Part shown: positions 8,434 through 18,012 of the stretch, piece after piece
How the letters are laid out: every line of letters begins with the position of its first letter
How positions within the stretch are numbered: position 1 is the first letter of the stretch
The notes under the pieces: generated by a model
The model's input: only the letters and a program-made list of their open reading frames with translations
What the model was told of the DNA's origin: nothing
Database searches by the model: none
Assembly: GCA_016703895.1 (NCBI GenBank)
Contig: JADJBE010000001.1
Coordinates: 745,501-809,500, forward strand
Direction: 5' to 3'
DNA length: 64,000 bases
Source: Pseudomonadota bacterium
GTDB lineage: Bacteria > Pseudomonadota > Gammaproteobacteria > Steroidobacterales > Steroidobacteraceae
Program-made: the position numbers and the translations under genes

Positions 8434-10293
8434 GCTGCGAATCATAACGAATTCGCGGCGCGTTCGATTCGCGATCCACTGCGGCCAGATTCACCAGCCA
8501 CTGATCCAGGGTATTCGCCAACGCACCGATCTGGATCGGCTTTGGCAGGAACGCATCCATACCGGCATCCAGCGCGCGGCGCTTGTCATCCTCAAATGCA
8601 TTGGCGGTCAAGGCAATCACAGGTATTGCCCCGCCGCTACGGCTCAACAGCCCACGCCGGCGAATGATACGCGTCGCTTCGAGTCCGTCCATGCCGGGTA
8701 GTCGACAGTCCATCAACACCGCGTCGTAGCTTTGTCGCTCGAGCATCACCAAGGCCGCTTCCGCGTCATGCGCCAGCGCCACGTCGAGCTGCAACCGTTG
8801 CAACATCGCCTCGATCACTGCCCGATTGACAGCGTTGTCCTCCACCACCAGAACCTTGGCCCCAGCACGCCGCTTGGCTGTCGGCCGCGGCGGAGTCGAC
8901 ACCTCTACTACCAGTGCCTGTTGCGCTCGGCCGAAAATAGCGGTGAACCAGAACGTGGAGCCGACGCCGGGCTCGCTCGACACCCCGATTTCACCTTGCA
9001 TCAAGCTCACGAGCTCACGCGCGATAGTTAGGCCGAGACCAGTACCAACGCCACGTGTCGCTTCCAGATCGTTGATCTGCGCGAACGCACCGAAGATATT
9101 TTCCTGCTGCTCGGGCGGAATGCCGGCCCCAGTATCGCTAACCTCGAAACGCAGACAGTAACCACTGTCAATCTGGCGCTCCAGTCGCACGCTAATTGTC
9201 ACGCCACCGGTTGCGGTGCACTTGACGGCGTTCGAAATCAGATTGGCCAGCACTTGCCGCAGCCGCAACACGTCACCCGTCACCTGTGCAGGGATATCGG
9301 CGGACAGCGAATAGTCCAAGCGCAGTCCTTTGCGACTGGCGGTATCGCGAAACAGCTCCACCGCTTCACTGACAACTACTGCGAGCTGCAGTGGTCGCTG
9401 CTCGATGATCATGCGGCCAGCTTCCACCTTTGCCAGATCGAGTATGCCGTTGACGACGCCTAACAGGTGATGCGCTGACTGCTGCAGCAGCTCGACCTGA
9501 CGACGTTGCGCCGCGTCGAGGTTCGACGCCCCCAATATCTCGGTCATACCGAGTACGCCATTCAACGGCGTACGTACTTCATGGCTCATGTTTGCCAAGA
9601 ATCGCGACTTGGCGCGGCTCGCGTCTTCGGCCACCGTCTTGGCCTCGGCGGCAGTCAGCAAGGCGTGCTCCAGGTCGTACTTGGTCTTGATAAATCGCAC
9701 GTTACTAAGCCAGCCTAAATAACCCGTCACCAGCAGAACACCCAGAGCTGCCCACATCGCTGCTGCAACGACTTGCGTATTGCCGGGTTGCAGCGACAGC
9801 CAGATCGCACTCGGCACCAGCATGATCACCATGAAGGTGCAATAAGACACGAGGTGCATCGACAGCGAGGCAGCCGCTGCCGAGCTGACGCTGAGCAACG
9901 TCACTAACAGCATGGCGACTTCATAGCCTTGCGCCTGGGGCAGCAAGACATACACTCCTGTCGACCAAGCGCATCCTGCAGCGGCTACTCCACGACGAAC
10001 CACGAAGCCCATCGATCGGCGTGCTCCGGCGCCGGGCGCATTCGTCGGTATGAGCTCCACAATGCCAATCGCAGCAGATTAACGATCGCAATCGCAGCCA
10101 GCCACCAGTGCAGCGTTTTCTCAGGGAAGGTGCCGTCCAGCAGCCAGGTAAAATAGCCGGCCACAACAAGGGTCATAACGGCCGAGGGCCGCATACGCTC
10201 GTAAGCCAACGCAAGCTGCTCGGAGCGAATGCGCTGTGCGACGTCTACCGATAGTGACGGAACGCTGGCCGGGAGGATGCGGAAAATCTTCAC
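8348..10293 (-). pseudogene. Hybrid sensor histidine kinase, frameshifted as assembled
   Basis: Two frames join into one membrane sensor kinase of about 648 aa. The N-terminal part (GTG at 10293) ends early at a TAG just after WASWFVV. The second frame continues directly with GVAAAGCAWSTG, more membrane helices, the H-box FLANMSHEVRTPLNG, the N-box NLISNAVK, G-boxes DTGAGIPPE and GTGLGLTI, and a receiver domain with VLVVEDNAVNR and phospho-acceptor Asp in LMDCRLPGMDG. Adding one G at about 9990 (GG to GGG) restores the frame, so a base is missing from the sequence or the gene. No output domain follows the receiver. The C-terminal tail overlaps parB by 86 bp. Ligand unknown. Confidence 0.8.
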
Positions 10294-10391
10294 TCCCGAA
10301 CACTAGCGATGTGACAAGCCGTACGCCGTGCGCTATGTCACGCGTAACCGGATTGTTCGGCGGCAACCGTTGGCCGGTATGAAGCCGCTAT

Positions 10392-11171
10392 TTAGGAATG
10401 TGCGCCGACGGGGCGCGCGACCGCCGTCACCGCGACCTGGTTCTCGGGAATACCCAAGAATATGTCACGAAAGGCGACATAGCAGAGTGCCGCCAGGTAG
10501 CAGTACAGCACCGGCACCAACGGTGGCAGCAGCAATACGATAACAACTGGTAACAGGATGAACAGCACGCCGACGCCCAGCATGACTGACAGATTGCGAA
10601 TCTGGCCAGCTGCCGAAACACGCTGCGCGTCTCGCCAAGACAGACCCGACAGAGTAGCCAACGGAAACTGAAAGAACGACGTGAGTCCCGGAATATTCAG
10701 CCCAAAATAACTGAGACCGAGTGCGTAGGCCGCGAACACGAAGATTTGTCTCGCTGCCAGAAACCAATCATCTGACAACACAGCCACGATGTGCCGCTCG
10801 GTGTAGAACGGTGTCCACCATGGCACACCGGGCCGCGCCAACAACAGCATCCAGATGAGCGCACCGGCGCAAGAGATGACGACGGCAAAGCCGATGATGG
10901 GGCGCCAGCGGAGTCGCAGCGAATCCAGCACATCCGCAAAGCTGACGATATCAGCACGATCCAGCCGCGCTGCAACCACCACCCCACCGAAGAACGTTGC
11001 CAGCGCAAGTGTCGCATCCAGGATCGGAATGCGCTGGCCCAGAAACATCCAAAAGCAAAGCATGACCGTCAGAGCTGCCCACACGCCGAAGCCACGTTGC
11101 AGCAACTGCAGCGCCTGCCGACTCCAGCGTCGCACCGCCCCCGCTTCGACTACCCGCGGCTCAAGGACCAT
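10392..11171 (-). CDS. Uncharacterised polytopic membrane protein coupled to parA
   Basis: 259 aa from ATG at 11171, which overlaps the parA stop (11161-11163) by 11 bp, so translation is probably coupled to parA. A longer frame to 11270 would add an Arg-rich antisense-like leader and is rejected. About six hydrophobic segments are seen: around residues 26-46, 51-65, 86-110, 130-150, 186-215 and 218-232. The second cytoplasmic region holds a LDSLRLRWRP segment. I do not recognise a family. Its place between parA and a sensor kinase is unusual and is treated in the findings. Confidence 0.7.
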   Translation of the reverse strand: MVLEPRVVEAGAVRRWSRQALQLLQRGFGVWAALTVMLCFWMFLGQRIPILDATLALATFFGGVVVAARLDRADIVSFADVLDSLRLRWRPIIGFAVVISCAGALIWMLLLARPGVPWWTPFYTERHIVAVLSDDWFLAARQIFVFAAYALGLSYFGLNIPGLTSFFQFPLATLSGLSWRDAQRVSAAGQIRNLSVMLGVGVLFILLPVVIVLLLPPLVPVLYCYLAALCYVAFRDIFLGIPENQVAVTAVARPVGAHS

Positions 11172-12036
11172 GCGAACCGACCGGCGGGTGACTCTCTGCC
11201 AGCGGCGCCGCCTGCTCCGCCTCAGCCGGCTTGTCCGCGCCACTGGCCTCTGCCGCATGGCGCGCATCATCGTCGCGTCGGATCATCTCACCGGCGAGTG
11301 CCAGATAGGCCAGTGCACCGCGTGACTCTTTGTCGTGTAACAACACGGGCTTGCCGAAAGATGGCGCCTCGGCCAGCCGCACGTTGCGCGGCACAATGGT
11401 ACGGAACACTTTATCGCCGAAGTGCGTCAGCAATTGCGCTGAGACTTCATTGGCGAGATTGTTGCGGGGATCGAACATCGTGCGCAGGATGCCTTCGATT
11501 TCAAGCTCGGGATTGACGGATGCATGGATCTGCTCGATGGTCGAGACGAGCGCCGACAAACCTTCAAGTGCGTAGTATTCGCATTGCATCGGAATCAGCA
11601 CACTGTCCGCGGCAACCAGTGCATTGACCGTCAGCATATTGAGCGCCGGCGGGCAATCGATCACGATCAGATCGAAGCTCTCGCGAATTGCCTTGAGTTC
11701 GGTCCGTAGGCGCAACTCCCGGCCGGCCATCATCGTGAGTAGCCGAACCTCAGCCGCCGTCAAATCCTGATTGGATGGCAACACAAAAAGACCCGGCGTC
11801 GAGTCGATCGTCACGATCGCGTCTGCGATCGGACAATCCCCCACCACCACATCGCCGATACCGTGTTGGACGGAGGCCTTGTCGATGCCGCAACCCATCG
11901 TCGCGTTGCCTTGCGGGTCCATATCGATCAGCAAGACACGGCGACGCATGGCAGCCAGCGAGGCGGCGAGATTGACGGCCGTAGTCGTCTTGCCAACGCC
12001 ACCCTTCTGATTGGTGACGGCGATCACGCGTTTCAT
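11161..12036 (-). CDS. parA: Chromosome partitioning ATPase ParA
   Basis: 291 aa. Deviant Walker ATPase that binds DNA when ATP-bound and pulls ParB-parS complexes. The signature KGGVGKTT with its extra lysine is at residues 10-17; DMDPQGNATMGCGI and the later DLIVIDCPPALNMLTVNAL (Walker B region) confirm the Soj/ParA family. The last 35 residues form an Ala/Glu/Pro-rich tail longer than usual for the family. Follows rsmG by 47 bp, the common gammaproteobacterial order, but mnmG is not next to rsmG here. Confidence 0.95.
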   Translation of the reverse strand: MKRVIAVTNQKGGVGKTTTAVNLAASLAAMRRRVLLIDMDPQGNATMGCGIDKASVQHGIGDVVVGDCPIADAIVTIDSTPGLFVLPSNQDLTAAEVRLLTMMAGRELRLRTELKAIRESFDLIVIDCPPALNMLTVNALVAADSVLIPMQCEYYALEGLSALVSTIEQIHASVNPELEIEGILRTMFDPRNNLANEVSAQLLTHFGDKVFRTIVPRNVRLAEAPSFGKPVLLHDKESRGALAYLALAGEMIRRDDDARHAAEASGADKPAEAEQAAPLAESHPPVGSHGP

Positions 12037-12083
12037 GGTCTTGAGTGTACCGCAGGTGCAGCCGACCGCGCGGCCGTTGCCAG

Positions 12084-12785
12084 TCAGCGTCGCACGCGTT
12101 GCGGCGGTTCCCGTCGAGTCAAGATCACGAGATGCCGTTCGGCCGCAAGGTCCGGTACAGCCAATGGCACGAGCTCGGCCATCCAGCCGCGCGGCAAGTC
12201 CGCGAGTTCTGCGTCCGGACGCTTGCCCTTCATCGCCAGAATGCGCCCCGTGGTCGGCTCGAGCAGCTTGGTCGCGACCGCGACGAGCGAGCGCAAGGGT
12301 CCAACCGCTCGCACTATTGCGACATCAAATCGGGCCATCTCGACTCGGGGCACATCAGTTTGGGATGGCAGCGACAGCTGTTCGGCGCGCACGGCCTCGG
12401 CTCGTGCGTTGCCAAGGCGCAGCGCATCGATGGCTTCCTGGACGAAGCGGATCTTCTTCTGCGTGCCGTCGATCAGCAAGAAATCACGCTCCGGGCACGC
12501 GATGGCCAGCGGCAAGCCAGGAAATCCCCCACCCGTACCGATATCGATCACCCGGTGCGCAGCGCCCAGATGCGGCACGATTGCGAGACTATCGAGTATG
12601 TGTACGGTGAGAATGCCGTCGAGCGTATCGACGGCGGTCAAATTGACGTGCTGATTCCGCTCGCGCAGCAAGCCGGCCAGCTGCCAGCACTGCTCGGCCT
12701 GCCTCGGCTGCATTTCGAGGCCCAGCTGCCGCGCGCCAGCGACGAGACGGGCTTGCCAGGCCGCTGCCTCGGGGTGCTGCGTCAC
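12084..12785 (-). CDS. rsmG: 16S rRNA (guanine(527)-N7)-methyltransferase RsmG
   Basis: 233 aa from GTG at 12785. Methylates N7 of G527 in 16S rRNA; loss gives low-level streptomycin resistance in other bacteria. The SAM-binding motif DIGTGGGFPGLPLA is near residues 96-109, preceded by NLTAVDTLDGILTVHILDS, which is the classic RsmG N-terminal signature. KGKRPDAEL near the C-terminus is also family-typical. Upstream of parA in the same direction; the next gene upstream is prpD rather than mnmG. Confidence 0.95.
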   Translation of the reverse strand: MTQHPEAAAWQARLVAGARQLGLEMQPRQAEQCWQLAGLLRERNQHVNLTAVDTLDGILTVHILDSLAIVPHLGAAHRVIDIGTGGGFPGLPLAIACPERDFLLIDGTQKKIRFVQEAIDALRLGNARAEAVRAEQLSLPSQTDVPRVEMARFDVAIVRAVGPLRSLVAVATKLLEPTTGRILAMKGKRPDAELADLPRGWMAELVPLAVPDLAAERHLVILTRREPPQRVRR

Positions 12786-12836
12786 GGGTGCATCAGCGCG
12801 GCTTGCGCACAGCTGAGCAAGCCGCCACCGACCTGA

Positions 12837-14285
12837 TCAGTTGGTAACAAGTTGCGCGACGAACTCGTTCACTGGCATAGCGTCCAGATCCTGACTCGCG
12901 AACATCGCATTGATTGCCGCGCTCTGTTTCGCGCTGAAATGCGCCGCTACAGATGACTCAACTTTCTTGACGAGTACCGGCATGCCCTCAGCGCGGCGCT
13001 TGCGATGGCCAATCGGGAAATCAGCCGCCACACGCTCTGTCTTGCTGCCGTCCTTGAAAAACACCTGGATTGCGTTGCCGATGTAGCGCTTGTCGCGCTC
13101 GTAGTATTCCTTGGTGAACGTCTCGTTCTCGCGCACCTGCATCAGACTGCGCAGTTGGTCCACGCGTGGGTCGTTAGCAATCTGATCTTCGTAGTCGGCA
13201 GCCGTCAAGCGACCGAAGATCAGCGGCACTGCCACCATATACTGGATGCAATGATCGCGGTCGGCGGGGTTGGCGAGCGGGCCGGTCTTGTCGATGATGC
13301 GCACGCCAGGCTCCTGCGTCTCGATGACGATCTTTTCGATCTGCCCGAGCTTGTCGCGCACTATTGAATGCAGCGTCATCGCGCACTCGACCGCGGTCTG
13401 GGCATGGAACTCAGCCGGGAAGCTGATTTTGAACAACACGTTCTCCATCACGTAGCTGCCCAGCGGCTGCGGGATTACCAGTGGCTTACCCTTGAAGAGC
13501 ACATCTTGGAAGCCCCAGGTCTTGACCGACAAGGCCGATGGATAGCCCATCTCATCCTTCATTGCGATCAAGGCATGGCGTACGGCGCGCGAAGTCGCGT
13601 CGCCCGCTGCCCAGCTCTTACGCGAGCCCGTGTTGGGCGCATGCCGATAGGTGCGCAATGCACCCCCATCGATCCAGGCGTTCGACACCGCATTGATGAT
13701 CTGCTCTTTGGAGCCGCCCAGCATGGCAGTGATCACTGCCGTGGACGCGACTCGCACTAACAACACATGATCAAGACCAACGCGGTTGAAACTATTCTCA
13801 AGCGCCAGGATGCCCTGAATCTCGTGCGCCTTGATCATTGCTGTCAACACGTCACGTACCGTGAGAGGTTTCTCGCCCATGGCGATCGCACGACGCGACA
13901 GATAATCCGCAACCGCCAGAATGCCGCCGAGGTTGTCCGACGGATGGCCCCATTCGGCAGCGAGCCAGGTGTCATTGAAATCCAGCCAGCGGATCATGGC
14001 GCCAATGTTGAACGCGCCCATCACCGGGTCGAGTTCGTAACTCGTGCCAGGTACGCGCGCACCGCCCGGCATCGTGGCGCCCGGCACTACCGGCCCCAGC
14101 ATCTTGGTGCAAGCGGGGTACTTGAGCGCCTGGAAACCGCAGGCGAGCGTGTCCATCAAGCAGTAGCGAGCGGTTTCATAAGCCTGCGCGCTGTCGACTT
14201 TGTAAGACCGGGCGTACTCGGCGATGTCGACCAGTACCTGGTCAGGATCGGGGCGTTTGGCGGACTTGTAATCTTGGGCGGACAT
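12837..14285 (-). CDS. prpD: 2-methylcitrate dehydratase PrpD (MmgE/PrpD family)
   Basis: 482 aa, the length of E. coli-type PrpD. Dehydrates 2-methylcitrate to cis-2-methylaconitate in propionyl-CoA oxidation. Conserved blocks: CLMDTLACGFQAL near residue 50, DFNDTWLAAEWGHPSDNLGG near 105-125, KAHEIQG, NAVSNAWIDGG, SRKSWAAGDATSRAV and FPAEFHAQTAVECA. It needs no Fe-S cluster. Follows prpB-prpC in the same direction but is separated from prpC by a small plus-strand gene. Named from family and context. Confidence 0.9.
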   Translation of the reverse strand: MSAQDYKSAKRPDPDQVLVDIAEYARSYKVDSAQAYETARYCLMDTLACGFQALKYPACTKMLGPVVPGATMPGGARVPGTSYELDPVMGAFNIGAMIRWLDFNDTWLAAEWGHPSDNLGGILAVADYLSRRAIAMGEKPLTVRDVLTAMIKAHEIQGILALENSFNRVGLDHVLLVRVASTAVITAMLGGSKEQIINAVSNAWIDGGALRTYRHAPNTGSRKSWAAGDATSRAVRHALIAMKDEMGYPSALSVKTWGFQDVLFKGKPLVIPQPLGSYVMENVLFKISFPAEFHAQTAVECAMTLHSIVRDKLGQIEKIVIETQEPGVRIIDKTGPLANPADRDHCIQYMVAVPLIFGRLTAADYEDQIANDPRVDQLRSLMQVRENETFTKEYYERDKRYIGNAIQVFFKDGSKTERVAADFPIGHRKRRAEGMPVLVKKVESSVAAHFSAKQSAAINAMFASQDLDAMPVNEFVAQLVTN

Positions 14286-14473
14286 AGTGTTGGGGCGTCT
14301 CTTGTTTCAAAAAGGGGGAGGCCAGGCGGGGCGCGGAATGCTGCCGCAGAGCACCGCCAATGTCCAGATTGGACTGCCACTGCTTCGCTAGTTGGTCACG
14401 GGCCATACTTGCAAGGAAACGATTGAAATACATCAGTTACTCGCCCCCCAGGCGCGGCCAGGCAGGGTGATAT

Positions 14474-14885
14474 TTGGCCTCTAAAGCCACTCTTGCGATC
14501 TACGACGCGCTGATGCCGGCTCAGATTCCGCAGTCCACGGCACGTGGGGTGGCCGAAGCCCTCGACAAAGACATGGCAGCGCTGCTCGCAACCAAGACCG
14601 ACCTGCGACTACTCGGCGCCGACATGGACCGTCGCCTCGATCATATGCTGGATCAGAGTTTTGCCGCGCGAATGGACCAACGCTGCGCGAGCCTCGAGCA
14701 GTGCCTCTAATGAGCGCTGCGACAATCTCGAGTCGCGCCTGCTCGTGAAGCTAGGCTCAATGATGGTCGCAACACTCACCGTTTTTGCGGCAATCATCAA
14801 GTTGGTCCAAGCGCCGCGTTCTGGCGTCCTTACGGGCGCTTGCCGATCGGCACGAACTTCTGATCCTCTGGGCCAGTGTAGTTAG
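14474..14885 (+). pseudogene. DUF1640-like coiled-coil membrane protein, frameshifted
   Basis: TTG start at 14474 with a good upstream AGGGTGA. The first frame gives a helical protein (SKATLAIYDALMPAQIPQ, then VAEALDKDMAALLATKTDL) ending at TAA 14708-14710 after SLEQCL. The frame one base over then gives NERCDNLESRLLVKLGSMM and a membrane helix with VATLTVFAAIIKL. This is the layout of DUF1640/coiled-coil-anchor proteins. Removing one base at about 14708 joins them. The 3' end overlaps the convergent prpC end by about 55 bp. It lies on the opposite strand inside the prp gene cluster. Function unknown. Confidence 0.6.
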
Positions 14886-15990
14886 CGCTGGGGCGGATGA
14901 TCTTGCCGTCGATACGCTGCTCGATCACGTGCGCACACCAGCCGGTGGTGCGAGCAATGACGAATAACGGCGTGAACATTGCGGTCGGCACACCCATCAT
15001 GTGATAGCTGACAGCGCTAAACCAGTCGAGGTTGGGGAACATCTTCTTGATTTCCCACATCACGCTCTCGAGGCGCTCGGCGATGTCGTACATCTTCATG
15101 TCACCGGCTTCTTTCGAGAGCCGCTGGGCCACGCCCTTGATGATCTGGTTGCGCGGATCGGCAATCGTGTATACCGGATGACCGAAGCCGATGACGACTT
15201 CCTTGTTAGCCATGCGCTGGCGGATGTCCGCTTCAGCTACAGCCGGGCTCGCATAACGCTTCTGCACTTCGAACGCGACTTCGTTGGCGCCGCCATGCTT
15301 CGGGCCGCGCAGCGCGCCGATGGCTCCTGTGACGCTCGAATACATGTCCGACCCGGTGCCTGCGATCACGCGGGCGGCAAACGTCGAGGCATTGAATTCG
15401 TGCTCGGCATACAAGTTAAGCGAAGTGTGCATCGCCCGCACCCAGGATGCGCTTGGCGGACGCCGATGCAGCAAATGCAGAAAGTGCCCGCCGACCGAGT
15501 CGTCGTCGGTCTCGACCATGATGCGCTGACCATCGTGCGAATAGTGGTACCAGTAACAGAGCATCGAGCCCAGCGATGCAACGAGTCGATCGGCGATGTC
15601 GCGCGCGCCAGCGATGTTGTGATCTTCTTTCTCAGGCAGGATACAGCCCAGCACCGAGGCACCAGTACGCAACACGTCCATCGGATGCGAGGCAGCCGGC
15701 AACTGCTCAAGCGCGGTGCGCACGGCGGCCGGTAGCCCACGCAGGCTCTTCAGCTTGCTCTTGTAACCCGCCAGCTCAGACTTGTTAGGCAAACGCTCGT
15801 GAATCAAGAGATAGGCGATCTCCTCAAACTCACAAGTCTCGGCGATCTCGAGAATGTCGTAGCCGCGGTAGGCCAGATCATTCCCTGTGCGTCCAACGGT
15901 GCAGAGCGCGGTGTTGCCGGCCGGTACGCCGGACAAGGCCACGGACTTCTTCGGCTTGAAACCGGTTGCGGGTGCTGCTGACTCACTCAT
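14830..15990 (-). CDS. prpC: 2-methylcitrate synthase PrpC
   Basis: 386 aa. Condenses propionyl-CoA with oxaloacetate. Citrate-synthase fold of the short bacterial type: GVPAGNTALCTVGRTGNDLAYRGYDI at the start, YWYHYSHDG, active-site His in LRGPKHGGANE, second His in GFGHPVYTIADPRN, and catalytic Asp in the WFSAVSYHMMGVPTAMFTP region preceded by FPNLD. The N-terminal lysine-rich KPKKSVALSGV is usual for PrpC. Its ATG is 6 bp after prpB, so they form an operon. Methylcitrate rather than citrate synthase is inferred from the prpB/prpD neighbours and the sequence type. Confidence 0.93.
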   Translation of the reverse strand: MSESAAPATGFKPKKSVALSGVPAGNTALCTVGRTGNDLAYRGYDILEIAETCEFEEIAYLLIHERLPNKSELAGYKSKLKSLRGLPAAVRTALEQLPAASHPMDVLRTGASVLGCILPEKEDHNIAGARDIADRLVASLGSMLCYWYHYSHDGQRIMVETDDDSVGGHFLHLLHRRPPSASWVRAMHTSLNLYAEHEFNASTFAARVIAGTGSDMYSSVTGAIGALRGPKHGGANEVAFEVQKRYASPAVAEADIRQRMANKEVVIGFGHPVYTIADPRNQIIKGVAQRLSKEAGDMKMYDIAERLESVMWEIKKMFPNLDWFSAVSYHMMGVPTAMFTPLFVIARTTGWCAHVIEQRIDGKIIRPSANYTGPEDQKFVPIGKRP

Positions 15991-15996
15991 GGCGAC

Positions 15997-16890
15997 TCAC
16001 TTCTTTTCCTTACCAAACAATTCGTCGAGTTTGCGCTCGTACTCGTGATAACCGAGCACCTCGTACAATTCCATCCGGGTCTGCATCGTGTCGAGCACCG
16101 CTTGCTGCGAGCCATCGCGACGAATCGCGCCGTACACGTTCAAAGCCGCCTTGCTCATGGCGCGGAAGGCGGACAGAGGATACAACACCAGCCGCACGCC
16201 AACTTCAGCCAGCTCCTGCGTGGTGAAGTACGGTGTCTTGCCGAACTCGGTGATATTGGCGAGCACCGGCACCTTCACCTTGCTCGTGAACTGCCGATAC
16301 TCGTCGAGCGTCGCCAGCGCCTCCGCAAAAATCATGTCGGCGCCCGCCTCGACGTACTGCAACGCGCGATCGACAGCGGCTTGTTGCCCCTCGACTGCGT
16401 GTGCGTCGGTTCTGGCCATGATAACGAACTGGTCGTCCGTTCGACCATCGACCGCCGCTTTGATTCGATCAACCATCTCCTCACAACTAACCAGCGACTT
16501 GCCGGGACGATGGCCACAACGCTTCGCCATCACCTGGTCCTCGAGATGCATGCCGCCAGCGCCGGAGCGAATCAAGTCGGCACTGGTGCGCGCAATATTG
16601 AAAGCGGCACCCCAACCCGTGTCGGCATCGACCAGTAGCGGTACATCGGTCGCCGAACTGATGCGGCGCACATCCTCGCAGACGTCATTGAGCGAGGTGA
16701 TGCCGAGATCGGGCAAGCCGAACGATGCGTTAGCAACCCCGGCCCCAGACAGATAGATGGCCTTGAAGCCGCTTTGCTCGGCCAGCAGGGCGGAGTACGC
16801 GTTGACGGTGCCGACGACCTGCAGAGGTCGTTCGGCTGCGACGGCGGCACGCAAACGCGCACCAGCAGAGTGGGGGGCGGTCTTGGACAT
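15997..16890 (-). CDS. prpB: 2-methylisocitrate lyase PrpB
   Basis: 297 aa. Cleaves 2-methylisocitrate to pyruvate and succinate. ICL/PEP mutase superfamily TIM barrel: YLSGAGVANASFGLPDLG, VDADTGWG (Mg2+ Asp ligands), HLEDQVMAKRCGHRPGK with the KRCGH catalytic loop containing the active-site Cys, and NITEFGKTPYFT, which separates PrpB from isocitrate lyase. Followed by prpC after 6 bp; acuI lies 105 bp upstream in the same direction. Confidence 0.95.
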   Translation of the reverse strand: MSKTAPHSAGARLRAAVAAERPLQVVGTVNAYSALLAEQSGFKAIYLSGAGVANASFGLPDLGITSLNDVCEDVRRISSATDVPLLVDADTGWGAAFNIARTSADLIRSGAGGMHLEDQVMAKRCGHRPGKSLVSCEEMVDRIKAAVDGRTDDQFVIMARTDAHAVEGQQAAVDRALQYVEAGADMIFAEALATLDEYRQFTSKVKVPVLANITEFGKTPYFTTQELAEVGVRLVLYPLSAFRAMSKAALNVYGAIRRDGSQQAVLDTMQTRMELYEVLGYHEYERKLDELFGKEKK

Positions 16891-16995
16891 TCAAACCTCT
16901 AAATGGCCCGGCCAAGCCGGACTGACGATCTTACCGGAATCGCTCCTGCGCCGGACGGCGCGACAACATAAGAACGCGCGCCGTTCGCAGCTCGG

Positions 16996-17985
16996 CTAAG
17001 CTATCTGCACCACCGTTCGACCCGTCACGGTGCCTTTGAGATAGGCATCGAACGCGGTGGGCAGCTCGGCAAACGGCAATGTACGCGTCACGATCTGCTC
17101 GAGGTGGCGTGGCCGGCAGTCGCTAGCGATTCGCTCCCATACGCGCAGGCGCTCGGGCCGGCGCGTCGCGGAGGAATTGATGCCAAGCAGATTGACGCCA
17201 CGCAAGATGAAGGGCATCACTGTCGTATGCAGTTCCGCACTGCCTGCCAGCCCGATGCTGGCGATGTTGCCCCAGGTGTCCACCGTGCGCGTCAGCCAGG
17301 TAAGCATTTCGCCACCGACGTTGTCGATCGCACCGCCGAAAATCGCCGCTTCCATCGGCTTGCTGCCGTAGTCTATCTCGGAGCGCAGCAGGATCCTATT
17401 TGCACCTAACGACTTGAGATAGTCGCCAGACTCAGCCTTGCCGGTGACGGCAACGACCTCGTAACCCAGTCCCGCCAGCATGTCGATTGCAATGCTGCCG
17501 ACACCGCCCGTTGCGCCGGTCACGACGATCGGTCCGCGGTCGGGAGTTTGACCATTGTGCTCCATCCGATTGATGGCAAGCGCCGCGGTGAACCCGGCGG
17601 TCCCCAGGGACATCGACTGTTTGGCATCGATGCCAGCCGGGAGCGGCACGACCGCCTCCGCGTCGAGGCGCGCAAACTCCGCATAGCCGCCGTCACGCGT
17701 TTCCGACAGGCCGCAACCCGTGACGAGCACCGCATCGCCGACCTTGTAGCGCGCATCGCTCGACGACTCGACCACGCCCGCCAGGTCGATACCGCCTACC
17801 AACGGATACTTGCGCAGAATTCGGCCAGCGCCCGTCGCGGCAAGCGCATCCTTGTAATTGATGCCCGAATACTGCACTCGCACGACAACCTCACCGGCGT
17901 TCAGGTCGTCGAGCGCGAGCTGCTCGAAACGAGCGACGATCTGCTTGTTCTCGAGATGGATCCGAAACGCTTTGAATGGCTGCAT
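16996..17985 (-). CDS. acuI: Acrylyl-CoA reductase (AcuI/YhdH family)
   Basis: 329 aa zinc-free medium-chain reductase. AcuI reduces toxic acryloyl-CoA to propionyl-CoA with NADPH. Seen: VQYSGINYKDALAATG, GIDLAGVVESS, TGCGLSETRDGGYAEFARL, and the nucleotide-binding VTGATGGVGSIAIDML. NRILLRSEIDYGSKPM near residue 200 is typical of the YhdH/AcuI clade. Placed directly before prpB, it fits a role feeding propionyl-CoA to the methylcitrate cycle. Substrate inferred from family and neighbours. Confidence 0.88.
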   Translation of the reverse strand: MQPFKAFRIHLENKQIVARFEQLALDDLNAGEVVVRVQYSGINYKDALAATGAGRILRKYPLVGGIDLAGVVESSSDARYKVGDAVLVTGCGLSETRDGGYAEFARLDAEAVVPLPAGIDAKQSMSLGTAGFTAALAINRMEHNGQTPDRGPIVVTGATGGVGSIAIDMLAGLGYEVVAVTGKAESGDYLKSLGANRILLRSEIDYGSKPMEAAIFGGAIDNVGGEMLTWLTRTVDTWGNIASIGLAGSAELHTTVMPFILRGVNLLGINSSATRRPERLRVWERIASDCRPRHLEQIVTRTLPFAELPTAFDAYLKGTVTGRTVVQIA

Positions 17986-18012
17986 GACTATTCCTGTTAC
18001 TGGAGCGATGGA

